Of a stretch of DNA of 64,000 nt, positions 1-7,684 are shown one piece after another. The notes beneath the pieces were generated by a model. That model had not been told where the DNA came from and searched no databases. It worked only from the letters and a program-made list of their open reading frames with translations. A program made the translations under genes and the position numbers. Source of the DNA: UBA4971 sp029551185 (GTDB taxonomy: Bacteria > Bacillota > SHA-98 > UBA4971); the NCBI GenBank assembly GCA_035593725.1, contig DAOSZN010000005.1, forward strand, positions 48,956 through 112,955, given 5' to 3'. The number at the start of each line of letters is the position of its first letter. Within the stretch, counting starts at the first letter, position 1.

Positions 1-449
1 AAGGTGAGCTTATAGTTATGGACTTCGGCGCGGTGTATCAGGGTTACAGAGGGGATATGACTCGCACTGTTTCGCTGGGGAAGGCATCTCCTGAACAGCG
101 CCGAATCTACGATATAGTGCTTCAGGCCCAGGAAGCCGCCTTGCAGGGGATCCTTCCGGGGAAGACGGGGAAGGAAATCGACGGCCTCGCGAGGAAAGTC
201 ATAGAGGAAGCGGGATATGGTGAAAACTTCGGACATGGGCTCGGCCACGGGGTAGGGCTTGCCGTGCATGAAGAACCCAGACTCTCTGTTACCGCGGCGG
301 AAGAGCTTCGTCCGGGAATGGTGGTTACAGTCGAACCAGGCATTTATCTCCCGGGTTTCTTAGGTGTCAGGATTGAGGATCTTGTTGTGGTTTCGGAATC
401 TGGAATCATGAATCTTACAAGCTCGCCTAAGGAGCTTATAGAACTGTAA
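1..449 (+). CDS. pepP: Xaa-Pro aminopeptidase (M24 family), 3' part only
   Basis: This is the C-terminal catalytic half of an M24 'pita-bread' metallopeptidase that removes N-terminal residues preceding proline. The reading frame is open to the left edge (GELIV precedes the first ATG at 18), so the gene starts outside the window. The five metal ligands are visible in order: Asp in DFGAVYQGY, Asp in DMTRT, His in GHGLGHGVG, Glu in VEPGIYLPG and Glu in RIEDLV. Placement directly upstream of efp matches the yqhT-efp arrangement of Bacillus. Only about 147 of the usual ~355 residues are present, so pepP versus prolidase pepQ cannot be settled; the cytosolic pepP type is favoured by context. Confidence 0.93.
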   Translation, partial: GELIVMDFGAVYQGYRGDMTRTVSLGKASPEQRRIYDIVLQAQEAALQGILPGKTGKEIDGLARKVIEEAGYGENFGHGLGHGVGLAVHEEPRLSVTAAEELRPGMVVTVEPGIYLPGFLGVRIEDLVVVSESGIMNLTSSPKELIEL

Positions 450-487
450 TACAGCGTTTCTTTTTTGCCCTGAGGTTTGCCGGAGAG

Positions 488-516
488 CTGACCTGAGACA
501 GGTATTGCGGTATCAT
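488..516 (+). promoter_or_regulatory. Candidate sigma-A promoter for efp
   Basis: CTGACC (488-493) and TATCAT (511-516) are separated by exactly 17 bp, matching the -35 and -10 consensus at 4/6 and 5/6 positions. Transcription would start near 523, about 75 nt before the efp start codon. Inferred from sequence only. Confidence 0.4.
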
Positions 517-534
517 ATATTTAGAGAGTCGAAA

Positions 535-579
535 GGACAATCTAGGTCTGGAACGAATTAAGAAATATTCGGATTGTCC
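535..579 (+). other. Inverted repeat in efp leader
   Basis: GGACAATC (535-542) and GATTGTCC (572-579) are perfect 8-nt complements enclosing 29 nt, ending 5 nt before the efp ribosome site GGAGGTGG (585-592). In the mRNA this would form a stem-loop just upstream of the ribosome site. No run of T follows, so it is not an intrinsic terminator. Confidence 0.4.
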
Positions 580-596
580 GCACCGGAGGTGGTTAT

Positions 597-1154
597 GTGA
601 TTTCAACCAACGATTTTCACACAGGTCTTACCATTGAGCTTGACGGGGAGGTTTACTCGGTTGTTGATTTCCAACATGTAAAGCCCGGGAAAGGGTCTGC
701 TTTTGTCAGGTCGAAGCTAAGGAATGTCAAGACCGGGTTTACCGTAGAGCGGACATTCCGCGCAGGCGAAAAAGTCCCCAGAGCCCATATAGACTACCGC
801 GAGATGCAGTACCTGTATAGCTCCGGTGAAGATAATTTCTTCATGGATACCTCTACATATGAGCAGATAAGTCTTAATGATGAGAAGCTGGGAGATAACA
901 AGAAATACCTTAAGGAGAACATGGTAATCGGTGTTCAAATGTATGAAGGAGCTCCTATCGGGGTTGAGCTTCCAAATTCCGTAGAGCTTACTGTCACAGA
1001 TACAGACCCGGGCCTACGTGGCGACACTGCAAGCGGCGGCACTAAACCGGCTACCCTGGAAACCGGCGCAGTGGTGCAGGTGCCGCTCTTCGTAAGTATC
1101 GGAGATGTAATAAAGGTGGACACACGAACCGGTCAGTATCTGGAGAGGGCTTGA
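597..1154 (+). CDS. efp: Translation elongation factor P
   Basis: EF-P binds between the P and E sites of ribosomes stalled on polyproline and stimulates peptide bond formation. The 185-residue length and three-domain KOW/OB/OB layout are standard. The loop PGKGSAF places the modifiable tip lysine at K32, as in Bacillus EF-P. The ending GQYLERA is typical. The start is GTG at 597; the ATG two bases upstream is followed at once by a stop, and GGAGGTGG at 585-592 has correct spacing for the GTG. The gene follows pepP as in Bacillus. No EpmA/YeaK-type modification gene is visible nearby. Confidence 0.98.
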   Translation: MISTNDFHTGLTIELDGEVYSVVDFQHVKPGKGSAFVRSKLRNVKTGFTVERTFRAGEKVPRAHIDYREMQYLYSSGEDNFFMDTSTYEQISLNDEKLGDNKKYLKENMVIGVQMYEGAPIGVELPNSVELTVTDTDPGLRGDTASGGTKPATLETGAVVQVPLFVSIGDVIKVDTRTGQYLERA

Positions 1155-1490
1155 CACCAGCTGCTATCGGGCCTTTGGTCTCCGGGTTTCAATACCTTGC
1201 CGAAGGATACGACTATCGCCAAAGGCCTGGGCTTAACTACCCTTTTCAGCATGACAACGGACGGGAGCGATAGTGCGGTCACGCCCATCATGAAGGAGAG
1301 ATATGGTTGCCGGCACTACCGAATACCACTTATCCTGTCCGAGTACAGTAGTTATCATGGCCTCGGGTATCCAGAGGACCCGCTGCTTCCAGCATTTGCA
1401 ATTGCTGTTGCGCAACTAAAAATGCTTGCCAACAGGATCAAAGACGCCAGATCCACCAGAGGCGACGAAACTCGAAACCTTAAGTCATAA
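1155..1490 (+). CDS. Possible hypothetical ORF continuing the efp frame (doubtful)
   Basis: The 381-bp gap between efp and spoIIIAA holds a frame that stays open from the efp TGA to 1490 (111 codons). The first canonical start is a TTG at 1197, giving 97 residues, with no recognisable ribosome site. The product (MPKDTTIAKGLGL...) has no family I recognise; its C-terminal third is rich in Ala, Leu, Arg and Lys and could be helical. It could be a chance ORF, a degenerate gene or, less likely, a read-through extension of EF-P. The only other signal in this gap is the sporulation-type promoter at its right end. Confidence 0.2.
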   Translation, partial: HQLLSGLWSPGFNTLPKDTTIAKGLGLTTLFSMTTDGSDSAVTPIMKERYGCRHYRIPLILSEYSSYHGLGYPEDPLLPAFAIAVAQLKMLANRIKDARSTRGDETRNLKS

Positions 1491-1513
1491 AACCCGTCCC
1501 CCCGGCATACTCA
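1485..1513 (+). promoter_or_regulatory. Candidate sigma-E (mother-cell) promoter for spoIIIA operon
   Basis: TCATAAA (1485-1491) and CATACTCA (1506-1513) are spaced by 14 bp and resemble the sigma-E elements KMATATT and CATACAMT (about 5/7 and 6/8 matches). The spoIIIA operon is known to be sigma-E dependent in Bacillus. The predicted start of transcription lies just before the ribosome site at 1521-1528, giving a very short leader. Inference from weak consensus plus context. Confidence 0.35.
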
Positions 1514-1535
1514 TTTGTATAAGGGGGGACTTGCC

Positions 1536-2516
1536 TTGTTAGATGAACGTTTAGGCACAAAACCTGTTGCTGACGTTATCCGGGATGAGATCTTGCCCTG
1601 TCTCCCACCTGGTCTCCGCAAAGCGATTTTGGATTTGCCAAAGGATCAATTAAACAGAGTGCATGAAATCAGGCTTCGCCCATGGCGGCCTGTGATGCTC
1701 ATGGCAGGCGATATTGAGATATATCCGGATCCGCCGTATATTTTTACAGATGATGACGCTCTCACTACTTTGCAGCTTATCGCGTGCGGTTCTCTCTATG
1801 CTTTCGAAGATGATTTGCGTCAAGGCTATATCACAATACGCGGAGGTCATAGGGTCGGATTGGTGGGACGGGTTGTTCTTTACGGAGGCAAGATCTCAAC
1901 TCTTAAAGACATATCAGGGTTTTGTATCAGGGTAGCCCATGAAATCTTAGGTGCTGCGGACAATGTTATGAAATACCTTATTAAACCACCTCGCAGGCTC
2001 TACCATACGCTCATAATATCGCCGCCTAAGTGCGGTAAGACCACGTTAGTACGGGACATTGCCAGACAGGCGAGTGACGGAGTTCCTTCTCTTGGCTTCC
2101 CGGGTGTACGAGTAGGTGTTGCAGATGAGCGCTCCGAGATAGCCGCGTGTTACGCGGGAGTGCCTCAAACTACTTGTGGCATCCGCACTGATGTATTGGA
2201 CGCATGCCCGAAAGCTGAAGGGATGATAATGCTTATCCGGTCCATGTCACCGGATGTGGTTATCACTGACGAAATTGGTAAGGAAGAGGACGCCCTTGCC
2301 ATACGGGAGGTAATGTGCGCAGGTGTAAGTCTCGTTGCCACAGCTCACGGCGGATCCCTGGAAGAGGTGGCAAGGAGACCTGCTTTGAAGTGTCTTTTTG
2401 AAGGCGACATGTTTGAACGGGCGGTAATACTTAGCCAAGCGAATGGGCCTGGCACTATCAAGGCCGTCCTTGACGCAAGAACAGGAAATCCTGTGACTTC
2501 CGAGCCTCTTGGGTGA
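1536..2516 (+). CDS. spoIIIAA: Stage III sporulation protein AA (ATPase)
   Basis: SpoIIIAA is the secretion-type ATPase of the SpoIIIA-SpoIIQ channel between mother cell and engulfed forespore. The P-loop SPPKCGKTT (K168) and the Walker B stretch VVITDEIG are visible, with an R-rich HEIRLRPWRP segment near the N-terminus, as in the family. TTG at 1536 is the preferred start because AAGGGGGG (1521-1528) lies 7 nt upstream; a longer reading from TTG 1515 would overlap that site. Length is 326 residues. It leads an eight-gene operon and its stop overlaps the frame of the next gene. Confidence 0.95.
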   Translation: MLDERLGTKPVADVIRDEILPCLPPGLRKAILDLPKDQLNRVHEIRLRPWRPVMLMAGDIEIYPDPPYIFTDDDALTTLQLIACGSLYAFEDDLRQGYITIRGGHRVGLVGRVVLYGGKISTLKDISGFCIRVAHEILGAADNVMKYLIKPPRRLYHTLIISPPKCGKTTLVRDIARQASDGVPSLGFPGVRVGVADERSEIAACYAGVPQTTCGIRTDVLDACPKAEGMIMLIRSMSPDVVITDEIGKEEDALAIREVMCAGVSLVATAHGGSLEEVARRPALKCLFEGDMFERAVILSQANGPGTIKAVLDARTGNPVTSEPLG

Positions 2517-2539
2517 AGCGAGGTTGGGGAGGAGGCTTT

Positions 2540-3055
2540 ATGCTCAAGCTTTTGGGAGCAGTGTTAGTAGTGGGATCTTCCGGTGTGATAGGCAACATTG
2601 TCGCTCGGAGTTATTCAGAGAGGCCCAGGCAGCTTTCGGAATTAATATCCGCTTTTACCCTGTTGGAGACTGAAATATCTTATGCAAAGACTCCTCTTTC
2701 TGAGGCGCTGATAAGAGCCGGGGGACAGAAAGGCAGTATCGCAGGAAGAATATTTGAGATGGCTTCCCGCATCATCGCTTCGGGAAACCAACCACCTGGA
2801 CAGGCTTGGGAGACTGCTGTAAGGCGCACGTATTCTGTCTCAGCCCTCACAGCAGAGGATCGCGACACGTTGCTTGCTTTCAGCGCGAAGCTGGGTTCCT
2901 GCAGCAGCACGGACCAGCTGAAACATATCGCCTTTGTTCGTGAGAGGTTGCGGGCAAATGAGACGAAAGCCAGGGACAAGGCGACAGAGACAGCCAGAAT
3001 GTGGCGTTATCTTGGTCTTACTGTCGGCGCTATGGTAACTCTCTTGCTTTACTGA
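2540..3055 (+). CDS. spoIIIAB: Stage III sporulation protein AB
   Basis: SpoIIIAB is a membrane protein of the SpoIIIA channel with a GspF-like fold. There is an N-terminal hydrophobic segment (LLGAVLVVGSSGVIGNIVA), a soluble helical domain containing the family-typical SERPRQL and LLETEISY stretches, and a C-terminal membrane helix (LGLTVGAMVTLLLY). ATG 2540 follows GGGGAGGAGG closely and gives 171 residues, the usual family length; the GTG at 2513 that overlaps the spoIIIAA stop is less likely. Confidence 0.94.
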   Translation: MLKLLGAVLVVGSSGVIGNIVARSYSERPRQLSELISAFTLLETEISYAKTPLSEALIRAGGQKGSIAGRIFEMASRIIASGNQPPGQAWETAVRRTYSVSALTAEDRDTLLAFSAKLGSCSSTDQLKHIAFVRERLRANETKARDKATETARMWRYLGLTVGAMVTLLLY

Positions 3056-3124
3056 TTGTGACGAACCACTACACCCGGCTGAAGCATGTTGGGACGTGCC
3101 TTTATTTAAAAGGGGGATGACGAA

Positions 3125-3325
3125 GTGGGAGAAATCGACATTGTATTTAAGGTTGCAGGTATCGGTATCATCTCAATCGTTGTTTCCCTGATCTTTGAAC
3201 AAGTCGGCAGGAAGGACTTCGCTTGGGCGGCTACGGTTATCGGTGCAGTATTGGTATTCGGTGTGGCATTACTTCGTTTCAAGGAGCTCTTGGATGAAAT
3301 CCTGACTGTTTTTAGGCTCTGGTAA
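3125..3325 (+). CDS. spoIIIAC: Stage III sporulation protein AC
   Basis: A 66-residue protein with two membrane helices, the usual size for SpoIIIAC, a small integral component of the SpoIIIA-SpoIIQ complex. Motifs IFKVAGIGIIS-like at the N-terminus (VFKVAGIGI) and the second helix ending ALLRFKELLDEI are visible. It starts at GTG 3125, preceded by AAAGGGGG with about 8 nt spacing, and sits between AB and AD as expected. Confidence 0.95.
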   Translation: MGEIDIVFKVAGIGIISIVVSLIFEQVGRKDFAWAATVIGAVLVFGVALLRFKELLDEILTVFRLW

Positions 3326-3367
3326 TTGAGGGAGTCTGTGTGTGATCCTATAAAGGAGCGCGGTCCT

Positions 3368-3754
3368 GTGGAGATTGGAAGTCTAATTGCAATTGCAATT
3401 ACAGTGACTGTCCTCACAGTGCTAATCAGGCCCCAGCGTCCTGAGATAGCCATATGGCTCAGTGTTATTGCCGGACTAATAATAATCGGAAGGGTCCTCC
3501 CTTATATCAACTTTATCATAAAGACACTGACTGATATTATTGCTACAACTAAAGCCGGGTCCGTGTATTTCACTACTGTGCTGAAAGTCGTGGGAATCGC
3601 TTACTTGGCAGGGTTCGGTGCAGAGATATGCAGAGACGCGGGCGAAGGGGCAACCGCAAGCAAACTGGAACTAGCCGGGAAAGTGATTATCCTTTTGACT
3701 GCGCTCCCTGTTCTCATAGCCGTCTTGGAGACCATCACCAGAGTTCTGAAGTAG
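3368..3754 (+). CDS. spoIIIAD: Stage III sporulation protein AD
   Basis: Polytopic membrane protein of the SpoIIIA channel. The characteristic opening is VEIGSLIAIAITVTVL followed by RPQRPEIA, then further membrane helices. GTG 3368 with AAAGGAG at 3352-3358 gives 128 residues, the normal length; an upstream TTG at 3326 would add 14 residues rich in charged and Cys positions that are not typical. The ending (LITTALPVL-type helix LLTALPVLIAVLETI) matches the family. Confidence 0.94.
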   Translation: MEIGSLIAIAITVTVLTVLIRPQRPEIAIWLSVIAGLIIIGRVLPYINFIIKTLTDIIATTKAGSVYFTTVLKVVGIAYLAGFGAEICRDAGEGATASKLELAGKVIILLTALPVLIAVLETITRVLK

Positions 3755-3864
3755 GCTCTGTAGTATAGACGACGAATTCCCGACAGGCCTTGGTAAGCTG
3801 TGGAATCTCGGTAGACTGTGGGACCGGCATACGCGACTGCCAAGAGGCTGGGAAAGGAAGAAGT

Positions 3865-5103
3865 ATGAACCTGATTCGTATGGCATGTCGTAATCATATA
3901 CAGGTTATTCTCCTTGTGGCTCTTTTAGCGTCAGGACTTATCCTCAGCCCTTGGACTCTTTGCTTTGCGAATCCTGCCCCGTCTCGGGATTCTCAAGGCA
4001 TGTCCGGTCTTGAAGAAGACATTCTCAAGGCGCAACTGGATGCCTTGGATACTACCGCCCTTCAGGGTTTCTTAGAAGACATGGACAGTAGCATGAGAGA
4101 GTTCTTTCCCGGTTTGGATATAGCCGGGCTTGTCAGATCGCCGGGGAAAGCCTTAGGCGGATTTGATCCGGTAAGCGTAGTGACAGGCGTGCTCAAGGTA
4201 ATTGCCGGTGAGGTTAGGGCAAGTCTTGCGCTCCTTGGCCAGCTGATCATACTTGCCGTTATGTGCGGGATTCTCTCAGAGTTCGCATCAGGGTTTGAGA
4301 TTGAGCAGGTAACAACTATAGCTCGGTCTGCGTGTTTTATGGTCCTTGCCTTAATGGCAACAAACAGTTTTCTCGTTACGATACAGGCTGCGAATGATGC
4401 AGTGGATAGAATGACTACTTTCATGCACGCGTCCACACCTCTTCTATTCGCCTTGCTGTCCGCTGTGGGAGGAATTACGTCAGCTGCGGTAATGAGTCCT
4501 GCTGTAGTGGCAGTCGCAGGACTTTCAAGCGGGCTGGCGCGTAATGTTGTGTTCCCGCTTCTTTTCCTCTCCGCACTGCTTGAGATTTCAAGCATGATTG
4601 CGGACCGGGTGCAATTAACACAGTTTTCGCAGCTTGCCAGGGATGTTGCTGTTGCCTGTCTTGGCGGCGGGATGACGCTCTTTGTCGGGGTAATGACTAT
4701 CCGAGGCGTAGGTGCTCAAGTAGCTGACTCTTTGTCAATTCGAACTGCGAAATTCGTGTCAGGGACCTTTATTCCTATCCTAGGGAAAATGTTTTCAGAT
4801 GCAGTAGGCATAGTAGCAAACTGCGCTGCTCTTATCCATGGAGGCTTGTCAGTGGCAGGTGTTGTTACGGTGTTTATGATTTGCCTCGTGCCTGCGGCCA
4901 AAATTCTGTCTGTTGCTATCATGTATAGATTAGCAGGCGCAATAGTCGAACCTCTGGGGGACCAAGGGCTTTCCAAGTGTCTCGGCGTCCTGGGCAACAC
5001 ACTGATACTGGTCCTCGTTACTTTGGGTGTTGTGGCTGTTGCCTTCCTTGCCGTCATAAGTGTAATATCCGGTCTTATGAATTTCGCTGTGACTCTGAGG
5101 TAG
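3865..5103 (+). CDS. spoIIIAE: Stage III sporulation protein AE
   Basis: The largest membrane subunit of the SpoIIIA channel. It has an N-terminal signal-like helix (IQVILLVALLASGLILS), an extracytoplasmic segment (residues ~45-120), then about seven membrane helices with the conserved stretches SALLEISSMI and SFAKLAR-like QFSQLARDVAV. ATG 3865 follows GGAAAGGAAG; the frame extends 25 codons further upstream without a better start. Length 412 residues. Its stop codon abuts spoIIIAF. Confidence 0.95.
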   Translation: MNLIRMACRNHIQVILLVALLASGLILSPWTLCFANPAPSRDSQGMSGLEEDILKAQLDALDTTALQGFLEDMDSSMREFFPGLDIAGLVRSPGKALGGFDPVSVVTGVLKVIAGEVRASLALLGQLIILAVMCGILSEFASGFEIEQVTTIARSACFMVLALMATNSFLVTIQAANDAVDRMTTFMHASTPLLFALLSAVGGITSAAVMSPAVVAVAGLSSGLARNVVFPLLFLSALLEISSMIADRVQLTQFSQLARDVAVACLGGGMTLFVGVMTIRGVGAQVADSLSIRTAKFVSGTFIPILGKMFSDAVGIVANCAALIHGGLSVAGVVTVFMICLVPAAKILSVAIMYRLAGAIVEPLGDQGLSKCLGVLGNTLILVLVTLGVVAVAFLAVISVISGLMNFAVTLR

Positions 5104-5715
5104 GTGAAGGTGTTGGTTAAGACCGTGACAGAGTGGGCAAGGGATCTGATTGTGATTAGCTTAGCGTTTGCATTCACCGAAATGCTCTTGCCTGCCAATG
5201 AACTTCGGAGGTTTGCCAGGGTTGTTATGGGCGTTGCAATGATTGCAGTTATCGTCAGCTTTGTTTTGGATATTTCTGCGACAATGGATGACGTCTTAGA
5301 GTCTCAGGTAGGGTTCACGCCAAATCAGACTGGAATGTCTGAAAGCCAAAGCTGGGTTGCCAAAGGAGAACTCATTGCATATCGGGGGCTTGAAATCGCA
5401 GGGGTGGAGGCAAAACAGAAGATTGCCCGACAATTGGAGTCCATCGCCAGATTGGCGTCGGGAGCGGATGAAGCTCGTGCTGAGATTGAATTCACTGAGC
5501 GAGGTGATATCAGACGCATCTATATGACTCTTGAGAATCTTAATATATCAGCCTTTGGAACTTTACGCGATGACAGAGGAGACTCCCGGGATCCGGCTAG
5601 GCCGGATAGTAGGCAACTTGCTACGTTTATAGAGGAGCGAGTCATTAACGCAATACGGGATTTTTATGGGTTTTCCCATGATGTAGAGATTTCTGTGTCA
5701 GTCAATCTCAAGTAA
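5104..5715 (+). CDS. spoIIIAF: Stage III sporulation protein AF
   Basis: SpoIIIAF has two N-terminal membrane helices (DLIVISLAFAFTEMLLP and VVMGVAMIAVIVSFVLDI, with RRFARVV between) and a soluble ring-building-motif domain ending in VEISVSVN. Length 203 residues. GTG 5104 directly follows the spoIIIAE stop; GTG 5110 is an equally possible start. Part of the channel that keeps the engulfed forespore active for sigma-G. Confidence 0.9.
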   Translation: MKVLVKTVTEWARDLIVISLAFAFTEMLLPANELRRFARVVMGVAMIAVIVSFVLDISATMDDVLESQVGFTPNQTGMSESQSWVAKGELIAYRGLEIAGVEAKQKIARQLESIARLASGADEARAEIEFTERGDIRRIYMTLENLNISAFGTLRDDRGDSRDPARPDSRQLATFIEERVINAIRDFYGFSHDVEISVSVNLK

Positions 5716-5757
5716 CAGTTCTTTTGTGTAAGCGTATGAGCTCATAGGGAGACAGGG

Positions 5758-6420
5758 ATGGTGAGAGGCGTGGGCTCTTCAATCATTGAGTTTTTGGAAG
5801 GACTCATAAAACGCGCTGACGGTGGGAGGGGAGGCGATATTAAGCCCACTCAGCTGAAGAAAATCGGAATTCTTGTTTTCATAGGATTTGTGGGTGTCCT
5901 TCTTCTTCTGCTCAGCTTTTCGCCAAGATTGAGTAGCCCGTCCGGCAATCGGGGGGATCTGAGCCACACTCGTGAAGACCAGGCCTTCGCTACGACAGAA
6001 AGCGGGTACGGCCTTACCGACGATGAGGTTCATCTGGAGAGGAGGCTGGCGGAGATACTTTCCCAGGTGCAGGGGGCAGGCCTGGTAAGCGTCAAGGTTA
6101 CCTTTCTTTCGGGGCGACTCTATGATTATGCGGAAAATCAAACGCATGAAGAGAACGTCTCTCGAGAATTAGATACGCAAGGTGCAACTCGAGAGACAAC
6201 ACAGACAAGAAAGAGCGGAGAGATCGTTACCACACAGGAGAGAACAACAGGGCTTGCTGTACCGGTAGTACGGAATTTCACTGAACCCAAGATTCAAGGT
6301 GTCCTTGTTGTCGCGGATGGCGCCAAAGATGCCAAGGTGAAAAAGGCGCTAATCGAAGCGGTAACGACCCTCCTTGATATCCCTTATCATAAGGTAGCGG
6401 TGCTACCACGCCAAAGGTAG
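5758..6420 (+). CDS. spoIIIAG: Stage III sporulation protein AG
   Basis: SpoIIIAG forms the large ring of the SpoIIIA channel in the intermembrane space. One membrane helix is visible (IGILVFIGFVGVLLLLLSF, residues ~38-57), preceded by a short cytoplasmic part and followed by a ring-building-motif domain (LERRLAEILSQVQGAG; IQGVLVVADGAKD). The ATG at 5758 is preceded by AGGGAG. Length 220 residues, normal for the family. Confidence 0.94.
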   Translation: MVRGVGSSIIEFLEGLIKRADGGRGGDIKPTQLKKIGILVFIGFVGVLLLLLSFSPRLSSPSGNRGDLSHTREDQAFATTESGYGLTDDEVHLERRLAEILSQVQGAGLVSVKVTFLSGRLYDYAENQTHEENVSRELDTQGATRETTQTRKSGEIVTTQERTTGLAVPVVRNFTEPKIQGVLVVADGAKDAKVKKALIEAVTTLLDIPYHKVAVLPRQR

Positions 6421-6429
6421 GTGAAAGCC

Positions 6430-6993
6430 ATGCGGGACAGGGCAAGAGCCGGTTTTGCGCTGATGGTTGTAATTGCGGTGGTGCTCGGGGTCCTCGTAGG
6501 AATGAAGAATGTTGCAGTGAAACAAGATGAAGGGCTGTTATCTGTGAGCGAAATCTCCGGCGCCTGGAAAGAACCCATGTCACAGGATGATTCAACCCCG
6601 GAAATGGCCTATCAAGACTCTTCTATAAAATTGTCAGATGAAGAAGGCGATATCCTTGACTCGCTGAGGCTTGAGCGAAGCAAAACCAGGTCAAGGAATA
6701 TTGAATCCCTGGAAATGATAGCGCGGGATTCCGGTCTGTCAGACGAGGCAAGAACAGCAGCCAGCATGCAACTTCTGGATTTGTCAAAGAGGATGGAAGC
6801 TGAGGCGGAAGCAGAAGCTTTAATAAAGGCGAGAGGCTACAAAGACGCTTTGGTTTTCGTCAGGGGGGATACCTGTGACGTAGTAATTTCCGGCAAAGAG
6901 CTCTCAAAAACTGATGCCGAGCAAATCGGGGATATTGCTGCCAGGTGCTTAGGGGTGGATCTCGCTAATATTACAATAATTGAGCAAGGTTAG
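6430..6993 (+). CDS. spoIIIAH: Stage III sporulation protein AH
   Basis: SpoIIIAH is the mother-cell partner of forespore SpoIIQ. It has a single N-terminal membrane helix (AGFALMVVIAVVLGVLVGM), a variable linker and a C-terminal ring-building domain with the family-like stretch KARGYKDALVFV...CDVVI. ATG 6430 is used; GTG 6421, which follows the spoIIIAG stop directly, is an alternative (190 residues). Last gene of the operon. Confidence 0.93.
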   Translation: MRDRARAGFALMVVIAVVLGVLVGMKNVAVKQDEGLLSVSEISGAWKEPMSQDDSTPEMAYQDSSIKLSDEEGDILDSLRLERSKTRSRNIESLEMIARDSGLSDEARTAASMQLLDLSKRMEAEAEAEALIKARGYKDALVFVRGDTCDVVISGKELSKTDAEQIGDIAARCLGVDLANITIIEQG

Positions 6994-7181
6994 ATCGGTA
7001 ACATGGTCAAGACCGGTCCGTCGATGGTATGATTAAAGCAGGAAAAGAAAAGGTTGTGGTGAATATAGGGAAGCATGTGTATTGACCCGAGTTACGGCTA
7101 TCAATACTCCGGGTCGGGCAGCCTATATCTGAAACCGGCTAAAAGTGCAGAGGGCTGTTGAAGGAGATGACACGGAACAAT

Positions 7182-7652
7182 ATGAGTTCTGCCCATCAAG
7201 GGGTATGTTGGAACAACGGAAGGCAGGCAAAACAAGTGGAACTCAAAGACTTAAGGCGGGAGGTCGCCGGCTTCGCCAGGATAATGAGGGAATATGACAT
7301 TGTTGAAATGGAACTGGAGACAGAAGGCTTGGTTATTAAGCTTCGCAGTGAATCAAAGTCTTCTCCTCCACGCAGCGTCGAGGTTGGGGTTGAGGCGATA
7401 TCGGAGGACAGTCATATTACAATAACAGCACCTATGGTTGGCACTTTCTACAAGGCCCCTGCGCCTGACGAGGCGCCTTATGTTAGGGTAGGCGATACTG
7501 TCCTGCCCGGGCAGACCTTGTGTATTATCGAGGCGATGAAGACTATGAACGAGATCCAGTCTGAGGTAAGAGGTAGGATTGTGGAGATCTTGACTGAAAA
7601 CGCGGAACCTGTAGAGTACGGCCAGCCCCTTTTCATCTTAGAAACGCTATAA
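7182..7652 (+). CDS. accB: Biotin carboxyl carrier protein of acetyl-CoA carboxylase
   Basis: Carries biotin between biotin carboxylase and carboxyltransferase in the first step of fatty acid synthesis. The biotinyl domain is clear: ITAPMVGTFYKAPAPDEAP, then IEAMKTMNEI with the biotinylated lysine at K120 of this reading (AMKT instead of the common AMKM/AMKL), ending YGQPLFIL. The start is uncertain: ATG 7182 (AAGGAG 15 nt away), ATG 7167, TTG 7158 or GTG 7236; the last would begin at VELKDLRREV, close to the usual family N-terminus. Located just before accC, as in Bacillus. Confidence 0.95.
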   Translation: MSSAHQGVCWNNGRQAKQVELKDLRREVAGFARIMREYDIVEMELETEGLVIKLRSESKSSPPRSVEVGVEAISEDSHITITAPMVGTFYKAPAPDEAPYVRVGDTVLPGQTLCIIEAMKTMNEIQSEVRGRIVEILTENAEPVEYGQPLFILETL

Positions 7653-7684
7653 GTGTATGTTCTACGAAATGCAGGAGGTATATT

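Noticed and set aside
7084..7115. Hairpin GACCCG-AG / CT-CCGGGTC before accB
   Set aside because: Contains a bulge and lacks a T-run; too weak to call a terminator or a regulatory element.
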